In this document: positions 5,406-12,062 of the stretch, one piece after another
Layout: each line of letters begins with the position of its first letter
Position numbering within the stretch: the stretch's first letter is position 1
Assembly: GCA_030611905.1 (NCBI GenBank)
Contig: JAUWOX010000006.1
Coordinates: 1-17,085, forward strand
Origin: a bacterium
GTDB taxonomy: Bacteria > Patescibacteriota > JABMPQ01 > JAQVVF01
Length of the DNA stretch: 17,085 bases
Direction: 5' to 3'
The notes under the pieces: model-generated
Database searches by the model: none
What the model saw: the letters and a program-made list of their open reading frames with translations, nothing else
What the model was told of the DNA's origin: nothing
Program-made: the position numbers and the translations under genes

Positions 5406-6164
5406 TTAAAACCAAGTTTTTGCTAATGTCCAAATACCTAGGATTATAACTAATATTCCGATAACAGGTTTTAAAATTTTGGGATTAACTTTTTTAGTAA
5501 AATATGCACCCAGAGGAGCTGCTAATATTGATCCAATTAATAATGGTCCTATAAGGCTCCAGTCAGTCAATCCTTTTGTAAAAATGTAAGTTAGAAAACC
5601 GGCAATGCAGATTGGCGCTTCGGCGGCTGTTGTATTTCCAATTGAACTTTTATGTCCATTGCCAGAGATCACTTGACCGCTGGTTACCACAGGTCCAAAA
5701 CCACCACCTGACAACCCTTTATTAAATGCGCTTAACAAGCTAACTCCGATCATTCTTTTCCAACTGAATTTAAATTTTGCCTTTGTGACCAAAATTATTC
5801 CCATTATCAAAACTAAGATACCGATGTAAGTTTTTAAATATTCCTTAGGAATTTGCATGGCCACGACTGCTGCTAATACGGTGGCAAATACTCCAAATCC
5901 TGTAATTACAGCGACGATTTTTAAATCTTTATTTTCCTTTTTTACAGATAGATCTGAATTTCCAAATTTATTGTGAAAGATTGATGCAATAGCTCCTCCG
6001 GCGGCTTGCGTTATAAGAATTGATGGTATTACAACAAGAGGGTCGTAACCCATAGCTATAAGAACTGGACCGAGTATGGTGCCATAGCACATTCCTAATG
6101 ACGCATCAATGAACTCGCAGATGAAAGCGCCGATGACTAGAAGAATAAAAATAGTAGGTGTCAT
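5406..6164 (-). CDS. TauE/SafE (TSUP) family inner-membrane permease
   Basis: This 252-residue hydrophobic protein has about eight membrane helices in two related halves, joined by a polar loop near residues 66-82. Each half carries the family's glycine-rich pore motif: LGMCYGTILGPVL (23-35) and KGLSGGGFGPVVTSG (149-163), followed by IGNTTAAEAP (175-184). TSUP proteins move sulfite, sulfoacetate, taurine-related anions, sulfate or other organic anions. Placed directly before cysD and cysN, it most likely imports sulfate or another sulfur oxyanion, though direction cannot be read from sequence. The ATG at 6164 has no Shine-Dalgarno. A TATAAT 38 nt upstream sits in one arm of the large inverted repeat at 6179-6217. 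A gap of 125 bp separates it from cysD. Confidence 0.88.
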   Translation of the reverse strand: MTPTIFILLVIGAFICEFIDASLGMCYGTILGPVLIAMGYDPLVVIPSILITQAAGGAIASIFHNKFGNSDLSVKKENKDLKIVAVITGFGVFATVLAAVVAMQIPKEYLKTYIGILVLIMGIILVTKAKFKFSWKRMIGVSLLSAFNKGLSGGGFGPVVTSGQVISGNGHKSSIGNTTAAEAPICIAGFLTYIFTKGLTDWSLIGPLLIGSILAAPLGAYFTKKVNPKILKPVIGILVIILGIWTLAKTWF

Positions 6165-6178
6165 TTTTGTTTTGTTAA

Positions 6179-6217
6179 TTAATGATATGTAATGATAAAC
6201 TCATTATATATCATTAA
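6179..6217. promoter_or_regulatory. 17-bp inverted repeat (copies 2 and 3): probable operator of tauE
   Basis: TTAATGATATGTAATGA (6179-6195) and TCATTATATATCATTAA (6201-6217) are reverse complements at 16 of 17 positions around TAAAC. Each arm is a copy of the motif also found at 5347-5361. The right arm contains the TATAAT that would be the minus-strand -10 box of tauE (6208-6203). A regulator bound here would block transcription. The small ribbon-helix-helix protein encoded just upstream is the obvious candidate. Alternatively the transcript forms a leader hairpin. Confidence 0.6.
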
Positions 6218-6230
6218 AAAAATGCAGCAA
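6203..6230 (-). promoter_or_regulatory. Candidate promoter of the tauE-cysDN operon
   Basis: On the minus strand a perfect TATAAT lies at 6208-6203 and a weak TTGCTG at 6230-6225, 16 bp apart. The predicted start is near 6196, inside the inverted repeat. The -10 is consensus, but the -35 matches only three of six bases, so this promoter may need activation. Confidence 0.4.
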
Positions 6231-6239
6231 GTGTTTGCT
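6216..6239 (-). terminator. Weak intrinsic terminator after the ribbon-helix-helix gene
   Basis: On the minus strand AGCAA-ACAC-TTGCT (6239-6226) forms a 5-bp stem. After the triplet GCA it is followed by seven T residues (6222-6216). It lies 14 nt after the regulator gene's stop codon and just ahead of the tauE operator. The stem is short, so termination may be partial. Confidence 0.45.
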
Positions 6240-6253
6240 TGTGGATAAGTTTT

Positions 6254-6460
6254 TTAGAGATATCCCATTTCCTTTAATCGCTTCTTGACCCTTCTTGCGT
6301 CTGCATTCAATTCCTCTTTTCCGCCTTTTACATATTCTCGTAAAATGTAAGCGGTAAAACTTGAAACTGACGGGAACCCCTTGTCTTTAATATAGGTTTC
6401 TGTTGCCTCATAAATTGTTTTAGGAATTGAGATTGTTTTGAATTTTTTGTTTATTGCCAT
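6254..6460 (-). CDS. Ribbon-helix-helix (CopG/MetJ-Arc type) DNA-binding protein, 68 aa
   Basis: The N-terminal KFKTISIPK (residues 6-14) is the DNA-contacting beta strand of a ribbon-helix-helix dimer. Helix one is TIYEATETYIKDKG (15-28), a GFPSVSSF turn follows, and helix two is SSFTAYILREYV (33-44). The charged C-terminal tail ends in VKKRLKEMGYL, a pattern seen in many small CopG-like proteins. These dimers bind short inverted or direct repeats. This one is encoded directly upstream of a strong inverted repeat over the tauE promoter, so it is probably the local repressor or a sulfur-responsive switch (inference). No toxin gene lies beside it, so an antitoxin role is less likely. Its start codon overlaps the -35 box of the divergent polysaccharide promoter. 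Confidence 0.8.
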   Translation of the reverse strand: MAINKKFKTISIPKTIYEATETYIKDKGFPSVSSFTAYILREYVKGGKEELNADARRVKKRLKEMGYL

Positions 6461-6482
6461 TTTGTTTATTTTTAGGTATAAT
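6454..6482 (+). promoter_or_regulatory. Near-consensus promoter of the polysaccharide operon
   Basis: TTGCCA (6454-6459), exactly 17 bp, then TATAAT (6477-6482) match the sigma70 consensus at 11 of 12 positions. The predicted start is near 6489, about 60 nt before the first gene at 6549. The -35 box overlaps the start codon of the divergent regulator gene (6460-6458), so the two genes could interfere with each other. Confidence 0.6.
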
Positions 6483-6512
6483 TTATTTAAAGTTCATTAA
6501 TTATTTTATGGG

Positions 6513-6540
6513 TTGATTTAATGTTAAAAGAGTGTAAAAT
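6513..6540 (+). promoter_or_regulatory. Second candidate promoter before the polysaccharide operon
   Basis: TTGATT (6513-6518), 16 bp, then TAAAAT (6535-6540). The ATG lies 8 nt later, so the transcript would be almost leaderless. It is weaker than the promoter at 6454 and may be an AT-rich coincidence. Confidence 0.3.
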
Positions 6541-6548
6541 ATAACAGA

Positions 6549-6941
6549 ATGAAGTTAAAAAAGAGTATCATAATTATATTAATCATTTTAACGATTTTGT
6601 CAATCGTTTCGTTGATAATGGGAATTTGGCTCGGCGTCTTGCAATCTTTCAGAATTGTTTTTGGAGTTTTATATGTAATGTTTTTGCCTGGTCTAATCTG
6701 GAGTTATGTTTTTTTTAAACCAAAATCAGTTGATAATAAAAAGAAAGAGAAATTTGAGATTGATATTATTGAGAGAATTATATTGTCAATTGCTTTATCG
6801 ATTGCTTTAGTGCCATTAACTATTTTCTTTTTGAATAAACTAGGAATTAAAATAACTTTATTAAGCACTTTTTTAGAGATTTTAGGATTAATTATTTTGA
6901 GTATAGTAATTTATATTATAAAAATTAAATTAAAAAAATGA
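6549..6941 (+). CDS. DUF1616-like membrane protein, 130 aa
   Basis: Four probable membrane helices are seen, at about residues 5-25, 32-54, 75-97 and 103-126. The stretch RIVFGVLYVMFLPGLIWSYVFF, then a polar segment and a second block (ERIILSIALSIALVPLTIFFLNKLG), resemble the conserved core of DUF1616, a membrane family of unknown function found near surface-glycan genes. It is much shorter than most DUF1616 proteins and has only the N-terminal membrane part. It heads the polysaccharide operon and overlaps the next gene by 4 nt (ATGA), so the two are translationally coupled. The ATG at 6549 has no Shine-Dalgarno. It is too small to be a Wzy polymerase; a helper or anchoring role is conceivable. 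Confidence 0.65.
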   Translation: MKLKKSIIIILIILTILSIVSLIMGIWLGVLQSFRIVFGVLYVMFLPGLIWSYVFFKPKSVDNKKKEKFEIDIIERIILSIALSIALVPLTIFFLNKLGIKITLLSTFLEILGLIILSIVIYIIKIKLKK

Positions 6942-7672
6942 AAACAATTATTCTAGCAGCTGGAATTGCAAAAAGATTACAGCCCCTAACCAACAAAATT
7001 ACAAAATGCTTGTTAGAAATTGACGGTGAAACTATTTTGAGCAAAACTATTAAAACTTGTATTAATAATGGACTAAAAGATATCGTTGTTTTGACTGGTC
7101 ATGGTCATAAATTTACCGAAGAAGAGATTAAGGACATTGTTTTAAAAAATAAAATTGATGATTTAAAGATTAAAACAATTTACAACCCGGAGTATGCAAC
7201 TAAGAATAATTGTTATTCTCTAGATTTGGCTGTTAAAGACTTAAATGAAGACGTTATTGTAATAAATTCTGATGATGTATATGATGAGAAAATTTTAGCA
7301 AAATTAAAACCAATCCCTTCTTCAGCATTAGTTATTGACAATGTAAAAACCTTAACCGAGGAGAGTATGAAAATTTATTATACAAATAGTAAGGTTACTG
7401 ATATTAATAAAAAATTAGATATTAATAAGTCTTACGGTGAATCAATTGGCATTGCTAAGATCGCAAAAGAAGATATGAATTGCTTAAAAGAATGCCTTGA
7501 TGAGGTAGTAAGGACTGATTCTGACTTATATTATGAAGATGCTTTCCAATTGATGTTTGACAAGGTTGATTTTGAGGTTTGTGATACCGACGGATTAAAA
7601 TGGACCGAAGTTGACACGCTGGAAGACTTTAGAATTGCTGAAATTCTTGTCGAGGCAAATTTTAAATCTTAG
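6938..7672 (+). CDS. LicC/PntC-like nucleotidyltransferase (NTP_transferase fold)
   Basis: This 244-residue sugar-phosphate-nucleotidyltransferase-fold protein has LAAG-x-x-KRLQPLT (6-18), K23 of the TKCLLEI substrate-binding strand, an SDD metal motif (111-113), GESIGIAKI (167-175), YYEDAF (198-203) and a final KWTEVDT with E224 and D226 as metal ligands. The NNCYSLDLA stretch (90-98) and the YYEDA...WTEVDT end resemble LicC phosphocholine and PntC phosphonate cytidylyltransferases more than RmlA or GalU. It therefore probably makes a CDP- or similarly activated small group for the glycan. Two consensus positions differ: the second Gly of GxGxRL is Ala11, and the usual Pro before the Lys is Thr22. 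Its ATG overlaps the end of the upstream gene, and glf follows after 3 nt. The substrate cannot be named from sequence. Confidence 0.8.
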   Translation: MKTIILAAGIAKRLQPLTNKITKCLLEIDGETILSKTIKTCINNGLKDIVVLTGHGHKFTEEEIKDIVLKNKIDDLKIKTIYNPEYATKNNCYSLDLAVKDLNEDVIVINSDDVYDEKILAKLKPIPSSALVIDNVKTLTEESMKIYYTNSKVTDINKKLDINKSYGESIGIAKIAKEDMNCLKECLDEVVRTDSDLYYEDAFQLMFDKVDFEVCDTDGLKWTEVDTLEDFRIAEILVEANFKS

Positions 7673-7675
7673 ATA

Positions 7676-8773
7676 ATGAAGAAATATGATTATTTGATAG
7701 TGGGCGCTGGATTTGCAGGTAGTGTTTTAGCAGAGAGATTAGCTTCACAATTAAATAAAAAAGTTTTAATTATTGATAAACGAAATCATGTTGGTGGGAA
7801 TTGTTATGATTATTATGATAAAGCCGGTGTGTTGATTCAGAAATACGGAGCTCATTTATTTCATACAAAATATAAAGAAGTTTTTGATTATTTATCGCAA
7901 TTTACAAAATGGCGCAGATACGAACATCGAGTTAAGGCTTGTGTTGATAAAAAGATTTATGATTTGCCGATTAATTTAAATACTATTAACAAGTTTTTTG
8001 GTAAAGATCTGAATTCTAAAGAATGTAGTAATTATTTAAATAAGATACGGGTTAAAATAAAAAAGCCAAAGGATTCTGAAGAGCAAGTTGTTTCTAAAGT
8101 TGGCTGGGATATTTATAAAAGGTTTTTTGAAAAATATACGCTTAAACAATGGGAAATTCATCCAAGGGATTTAGAACCAGAGGTGACGGCGAGAATTCCG
8201 ATAAGATTTAATAAAGATGATCGATATTTTGGAGACAAGTATCAGTTTATGTCGAAAAATGGTTTTACAGAACTGTTCAGGAAGATATTGGGACATAAGA
8301 ATATTACAGTAAAATTACAAACTTCGTATAAAAAGATTAAAGACAGGGTTAAATTTGATAAGCTAATCTTTACTGGGTGCATTGATGAGTTTTTTAATTA
8401 TAAATTTGGTCAACTTCCCTATCGGTCTTTAAAGTTTAAGTGGAAAACTTATAATAAGCCGTTTTATCAGGAATATACCGTAATAAATTTTCCGAATGAT
8501 TATAAATATACTAAATCGGTTGAGATTAAACATGCTACTGGGCAAAAGATAAGTAAAACTACGGTTGGTCAGGAATTTCCTGCGGCAAGTGGTGAGCCTT
8601 ATTATCCGATTCCGCAAAGTAAGAATAAAAAATTATACGAGAAATATGCTGGACTATCAAATGAATTAAAAGATGTTTATTTCGTTGGAAGGCTTGGGGA
8701 ATATAAATATTTAAACATGGATCAAGTAATTTATAATTCTTTGAAATTATTTAATAAATTATCTAGGAAATAA
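7676..8773 (+). CDS. glf: UDP-galactopyranose mutase
   Basis: This FAD enzyme (365 aa, the usual bacterial length) converts UDP-galactopyranose to UDP-galactofuranose. The Rossmann motif GAGFAG is at 10-15, followed by the acidic/basic FAD loop (IIDKRNHVGGN, 32-42). YGAHLFHT (57-64) holds the active-site histidines. KQWEIHPRDL (157-166) and ARIPIRFNKDDRYFGDKYQ (172-190) are the substrate-lid and arginine region. FVGRLGEYKYLNMDQVI near the C-terminus supplies the second conserved Arg (R339) and the FAD-binding Asp. It lies 3 nt after the nucleotidyltransferase and 5 nt before gmd. Its presence means that the surface glycan should contain galactofuranose, added by one of the glycosyltransferases downstream or outside the window. 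Confidence 0.95.
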   Translation: MKKYDYLIVGAGFAGSVLAERLASQLNKKVLIIDKRNHVGGNCYDYYDKAGVLIQKYGAHLFHTKYKEVFDYLSQFTKWRRYEHRVKACVDKKIYDLPINLNTINKFFGKDLNSKECSNYLNKIRVKIKKPKDSEEQVVSKVGWDIYKRFFEKYTLKQWEIHPRDLEPEVTARIPIRFNKDDRYFGDKYQFMSKNGFTELFRKILGHKNITVKLQTSYKKIKDRVKFDKLIFTGCIDEFFNYKFGQLPYRSLKFKWKTYNKPFYQEYTVINFPNDYKYTKSVEIKHATGQKISKTTVGQEFPAASGEPYYPIPQSKNKKLYEKYAGLSNELKDVYFVGRLGEYKYLNMDQVIYNSLKLFNKLSRK

Positions 8774-8778
8774 AAAAT

Positions 8779-9846
8779 ATGAAAAGAGCACTAATTACAG
8801 GGATAACTGGGCAGGATGGTTCTTATTTGGCTGAACTATTATTGGAGAAAGGCTATAAGGTTTTTGGAATGGTGAGACGATCAAGTACGGAATCTAATGA
8901 GAGAATTAGTCATATTATGGATAAGCTGGAATTAATTCAGGGAGATTTGACTGATCAGAATTCTTTGCTGTCAGCCCTGCAGCAGTCTAGCCCTGATGAG
9001 GTTTATAATTTGGCGGCGCAGTCTTTTGTTCCAACGTCCTGGAATCAGCCAATGCTAACTGGCCAGGTTACTGCTTTGGGAGTGACTAATATTTTGGAAG
9101 CAATTAGACAAGTTAATCTTAAGATTAAATTTTATCAGGCGAGTTCAAGTGAAATGTTTGGAAAAGTACAAGATGTTCCGCAAAGCGAAAAAACTCCTTT
9201 CTATCCCCGATCGCCTTATGGCGTGGCTAAGGTTTATGGTCATTTTATTACTGTAAATTATAGAGAAAGCTATGATATGTTTGCTTGTTCGGGTATTTTG
9301 TTTAATCATGAATCGCCAAGAAGAGGTTTAGAATTCGTAACAAGAAAGATAACAGATGGAGTTGCTAAGATTAAATTGGGTTTAGCAAAGGAAATAAGAA
9401 TGGGAAATTTGGATGCAAAGCGTGATTGGGGTTTTGCTGGAGATTATGTTGAGATGATGTGGAAAATGTTGCAAGAAGACAAGCCTGATGATTATGTTAT
9501 TGCTTCTAGTGAGACTCATTCAGTTAAAGAATTTTGTGAAATTGCTTTTTCGCATGTTGGATTGGATTATAAAAATTACGTGAAACTTGATCCAAGGTTT
9601 GTGAGGCCAGCCGAAGTAGATTTGTTGGTTGGTGATCCAAGCAAGGCTAAAAAGATTTTGGACTGGAAAGCTAAAGTTACTTTCGAAGGATTGGTTAAGA
9701 TGATGGTTGATGCTGATATAGAAAGATTGAGTGATCAGATTAAATCTGATAAATTGAAAAAATTTCATAAGATTAATTTTGGAAGCAAGGGCGATTTGGA
9801 TTTGGCGAGTTTGAAGAATAATAGTGGAAATATATTGGGATATTAA
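8779..9846 (+). CDS. gmd: GDP-mannose 4,6-dehydratase
   Basis: This extended short-chain dehydrogenase (355 aa) converts GDP-D-mannose to GDP-4-keto-6-deoxy-D-mannose. The NADP site TGITGQDG is at 7-14, MVRRSS at 31-36 and NLAAQSFV at 77-84. The catalytic set is visible: S123 and E125 in ASSSEMFG, and Y147 with K151 in SPYGVAK. These align with Thr133, Glu135 and Tyr157 of the E. coli enzyme. FNHESPRRG and the GNLDAKRDWGFAGDYV block are diagnostic for Gmd. The C-terminal 40 residues beyond the core are lysine-rich. AGGAA about 9 nt before the ATG is a weak ribosome-binding site. The product is most likely used by the reductase encoded at 10545, after two intervening small genes. Confidence 0.95.
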   Translation: MKRALITGITGQDGSYLAELLLEKGYKVFGMVRRSSTESNERISHIMDKLELIQGDLTDQNSLLSALQQSSPDEVYNLAAQSFVPTSWNQPMLTGQVTALGVTNILEAIRQVNLKIKFYQASSSEMFGKVQDVPQSEKTPFYPRSPYGVAKVYGHFITVNYRESYDMFACSGILFNHESPRRGLEFVTRKITDGVAKIKLGLAKEIRMGNLDAKRDWGFAGDYVEMMWKMLQEDKPDDYVIASSETHSVKEFCEIAFSHVGLDYKNYVKLDPRFVRPAEVDLLVGDPSKAKKILDWKAKVTFEGLVKMMVDADIERLSDQIKSDKLKKFHKINFGSKGDLDLASLKNNSGNILGY

Positions 9847-9864
9847 GATATTTGGATATTATTT

Positions 9865-10209
9865 ATGTTTATTGTAAAGAAGAAAATAACAGAAAAAGAG
9901 TTAGCTAAAAAAGCTGAACCACTGTTTAAGGGAATGCTTAAGTTTGTTGTTGATATACATAAAAAGGTTATTGCTATTGATGCTGGGATGCATGCTGATT
10001 TAGAGCAGTTGTTATTAGAAAATGGCTCCAAGCAATTAGATTTATGGGGTGGAAATTATTATTTTGATAAGCCTAATGATAAAAATATTATTTATGAATC
10101 TTTGATCAATATTCGACCAGCTCTTGGAAATAGAAGCATGTTAGTTAATAGTAAAAAAATCAAAGATCAAATTAAGGCTGTGGTTGATAAATTTATTTCA
10201 CGAAAATGA
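9865..10209 (+). CDS. DUF5674 family protein, 114 aa
   Basis: The protein matches what I recall of DUF5674: an N-terminal ITEKELAKKAEPLF helix, then KFVVDIHKKVIAIDAGMHADLEQLLLENGS with a conserved acidic/His segment, a DLWGGNYY strand, and a conserved INIRPALGNRSM motif (residues about 82-93). It is soluble and has no known activity. It begins 18 nt after gmd and overlaps the next gene by 4 nt (ATGA). Members often occur in candidate-phyla bacteria and cyanobacteria (from memory, not checked). Its position between two enzymes of one sugar pathway is odd; it may be a passenger module rather than a pathway enzyme. Confidence 0.75.
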   Translation: MFIVKKKITEKELAKKAEPLFKGMLKFVVDIHKKVIAIDAGMHADLEQLLLENGSKQLDLWGGNYYFDKPNDKNIIYESLINIRPALGNRSMLVNSKKIKDQIKAVVDKFISRK

Positions 10210-10544
10210 TTAGATTGCATAAGGGATTAACAAATAAAAAATGGCGTCAATATCCAAGATTTCAGCAAATATTAATGATTGGGACTGAGTTTGCAAGGGC
10301 AAGGCATTTACTAAAAGAAAAGGATTATGAACATATTTTGGATTGTTATGAAAGAGCATATGAATTATTAGATTTGACGATCAATGATTCTGATAAATCA
10401 TTACAGAAGGAATTATTAAGGTTCAGGGAATATTTTGGGAATTTGTACTTGAAGCCAACTATTAGATTGAATAATCAATTGTATAGATTTATTTTGACAT
10501 TGGATTCTCAAGCTTATAATTCTATTGATTTTAAAAAACTATAA
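10206..10544 (+). CDS. Hypothetical helical protein, 112 aa, coupled to DUF5674
   Basis: No family is named with confidence. The protein looks almost entirely helical and has conserved-looking aromatic and basic positions: NKKWRQYPRFQQILMIGTEFARARHLL (residues 10-36), then CYERAYELLDLTI (47-59), then an ELLRFREYFG helix (69-78). No membrane segment or catalytic motif is seen. Similar small proteins appear in Patescibacteria genomes to my recollection. It overlaps DUF5674 by 4 nt and its stop codon is followed at once by the ATG of the reductase gene, so all three are probably translated as one coupled unit. Confidence 0.65.
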   Translation: MIRLHKGLTNKKWRQYPRFQQILMIGTEFARARHLLKEKDYEHILDCYERAYELLDLTINDSDKSLQKELLRFREYFGNLYLKPTIRLNNQLYRFILTLDSQAYNSIDFKKL

Positions 10545-11444
10545 ATGAAAAAAGCTTTAATAACTGGAATTTCTGGTTTTGTGGGACCGTATTTGAAGCG
10601 AGAGCTTGAAAAAAATGGCTATGAAGTATTTGGCATTGATAGAACTGGTGGTACTAATGTGTTTAAATGTGATTTACTTGATAGAAAAAATGTTGACGAT
10701 GTTATTGAAAAAGTTAAACCGGATTTTATATTTCATTTGGCTGGGTTTAGTTCAGTTAAGGACAGCTGGGATAAACCTGATCTGTGCAGAAAAATAAACG
10801 TTGAGGGGACTAAGAATTTACTAGACGCTATTGCAAAGTTTAATTTAAAACCAAGGATTTTGATTGTGACGTCAGCTGAAGTTTATGGCAGGCCGAAAAA
10901 ATTGCCATTAACTGAAAGGTCTCCCCTATCGCCAGAAAGTCCTTATGCAAAATCACGAGTAGAGCAGGAAAAATTGTTGCAAAATTATAAAAATTTAAAT
11001 TGGGTTGTTGCCAGAAGCTTTAATCATACTGGACCGGGACAGCCTGCTAAGTTTGTCATTCCGGAATTTGCTAAACAGTTGGCGGAGATTAAAAAAGGAT
11101 TGCAAAAGCCAGTGATAAAAGTTGGAAATTTGGAAGCGAAGAGAGATTTTAGTGATGTGAGGGATGTGGTAAGAGCTTATCGATTATTACTGGAGAAGGG
11201 ACGCAAGCATGAGATTTATAATGTTTGCTCCGGGAAATCTTATAAGGTTGAAGAAATGTTGAATATGATGATTGAGAATGTAGGCATAGATGTTAAGGTT
11301 GTAATTGATAAAGATAAATTTAGGCCGGTGGATATTGGGGAGTTGAGGGGAGATTGCGGGAAGTTGGAAGGGATTGGGCATACAAGAAATTTTAAATTGG
11401 ATATGACGATCAAAGGTTCTTTAGCGTGGTGGGAAAGTAGATGA
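10545..11444 (+). CDS. rmd: GDP-4-dehydro-6-deoxy-D-mannose reductase (RMD-like)
   Basis: This 299-residue extended short-chain dehydrogenase has the NAD(P) motif TGISGFVG at 7-14, HLAGFSSVKDSW at 64-75 and the active-site TSAEVYG at 109-115. The signature ARSFNHTGPGQ, then FVIPEFAKQLAEI, then VGNLEAKRDFSDVRDVV and a C-terminal RPVDIGELRGD, is typical of GDP-6-deoxy-D-mannose reductases, which make GDP-D-rhamnose from the Gmd product. Odd: the catalytic tetrad Tyr134 is followed by AKS and then R138, so the usual Lys of YxxxK is Arg (codon CGA). Related GDP-fucose or talose enzymes are possible but fit less well. It starts directly after the preceding stop codon. Confidence 0.85.
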   Translation: MKKALITGISGFVGPYLKRELEKNGYEVFGIDRTGGTNVFKCDLLDRKNVDDVIEKVKPDFIFHLAGFSSVKDSWDKPDLCRKINVEGTKNLLDAIAKFNLKPRILIVTSAEVYGRPKKLPLTERSPLSPESPYAKSRVEQEKLLQNYKNLNWVVARSFNHTGPGQPAKFVIPEFAKQLAEIKKGLQKPVIKVGNLEAKRDFSDVRDVVRAYRLLLEKGRKHEIYNVCSGKSYKVEEMLNMMIENVGIDVKVVIDKDKFRPVDIGELRGDCGKLEGIGHTRNFKLDMTIKGSLAWWESR

Positions 11445-11462
11445 CATAGCTTAAAATAACTC

Positions 11463-12062
11463 ATGGAAAAGAAATTGCACCTAGGTTGTGGTACAACTAA
11501 GTTTAAAGACTGGGTTAATATCGATGCTGTAGTCGATTGTGAGCCTGACTTGGTTCATGATTTTTTGAACCCCCTGCCATTCGCTGACAACTCCGTTGTT
11601 CGGATTTATGCCAAAGATTTATTAGAGCATTTTGACAAATATTCTCGTTATGTGGTTATGGAAGATTGGGCGAGAGTTTTAAGAAAGGGCGGGAAATTAG
11701 AGTTGTTCGTACCAGATTTTAAAAAAATACTATTGCTATTTTTCAGAACTAGTTTTCATAATTTTATTGATACGATTTTTGCTGAAAACATGTTTAATTC
11801 AAAAGTATATCTGGGTAGTTTTGGCAATCATAAGTGGGGTTATACCAAGAAAACATTAAAAAGCTTTCTTAAAATTTTTGGTTTTAAAATAATTTCACTT
11901 AAGATCGATAACAACAATATTTATTGTCTGGCACAAAAGGATAGACATGTAGAACGATCAGAATTGGATAATATCCAGGTTTATTCCTATGCCAATGATT
12001 GTGGCGAAGGTAAACGTTATCTCTCTTTATCAATTTTGAGGAAAAAAATAAGAAATCAGTGA
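11463..12062 (+). CDS. SAM-dependent methyltransferase of the polysaccharide locus
   Basis: Residues 4-20 (KLHLGCGTTKFKDWVNID and following) are motif I plus the acidic strand-2 residue of class I methyltransferases. LPFADNSVVRIYAKDLLEHF (about 38-57) is the motif II/III region, and ARVLRKGGKLELFVPDF (70-86) is the post-motif strand. The fold is complete to about residue 160; the last 35 residues are polar. This subgroup, with LHLGCG...W.N.D, is common in lipopolysaccharide and capsule clusters, where members methylate a sugar or the glycan end. The exact target is unknown. No Shine-Dalgarno is visible. The stop codon TGA overlaps the ATG of the flippase gene by 1 nt (TGATG). Confidence 0.8.
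   Translation: MEKKLHLGCGTTKFKDWVNIDAVVDCEPDLVHDFLNPLPFADNSVVRIYAKDLLEHFDKYSRYVVMEDWARVLRKGGKLELFVPDFKKILLLFFRTSFHNFIDTIFAENMFNSKVYLGSFGNHKWGYTKKTLKSFLKIFGFKIISLKIDNNNIYCLAQKDRHVERSELDNIQVYSYANDCGEGKRYLSLSILRKKIRNQ

Noticed and set aside
5385..5426. A 13-codon plus-strand reading frame (ATG to TAA) after AGGAAA, downstream of the 23-bp repeat copy with its TATAAT.
   Set aside because: It overlaps the 3' end of tauE, is very short, the spacing to AGGA is long and nothing supports translation. The repeat is better read as a regulator site.
6254..6460. Antitoxin of a toxin-antitoxin pair.
   Set aside because: No toxin-like gene lies next to it; the neighbours are a permease gene and a divergent polysaccharide operon, and a strong inverted repeat lies at the permease promoter.
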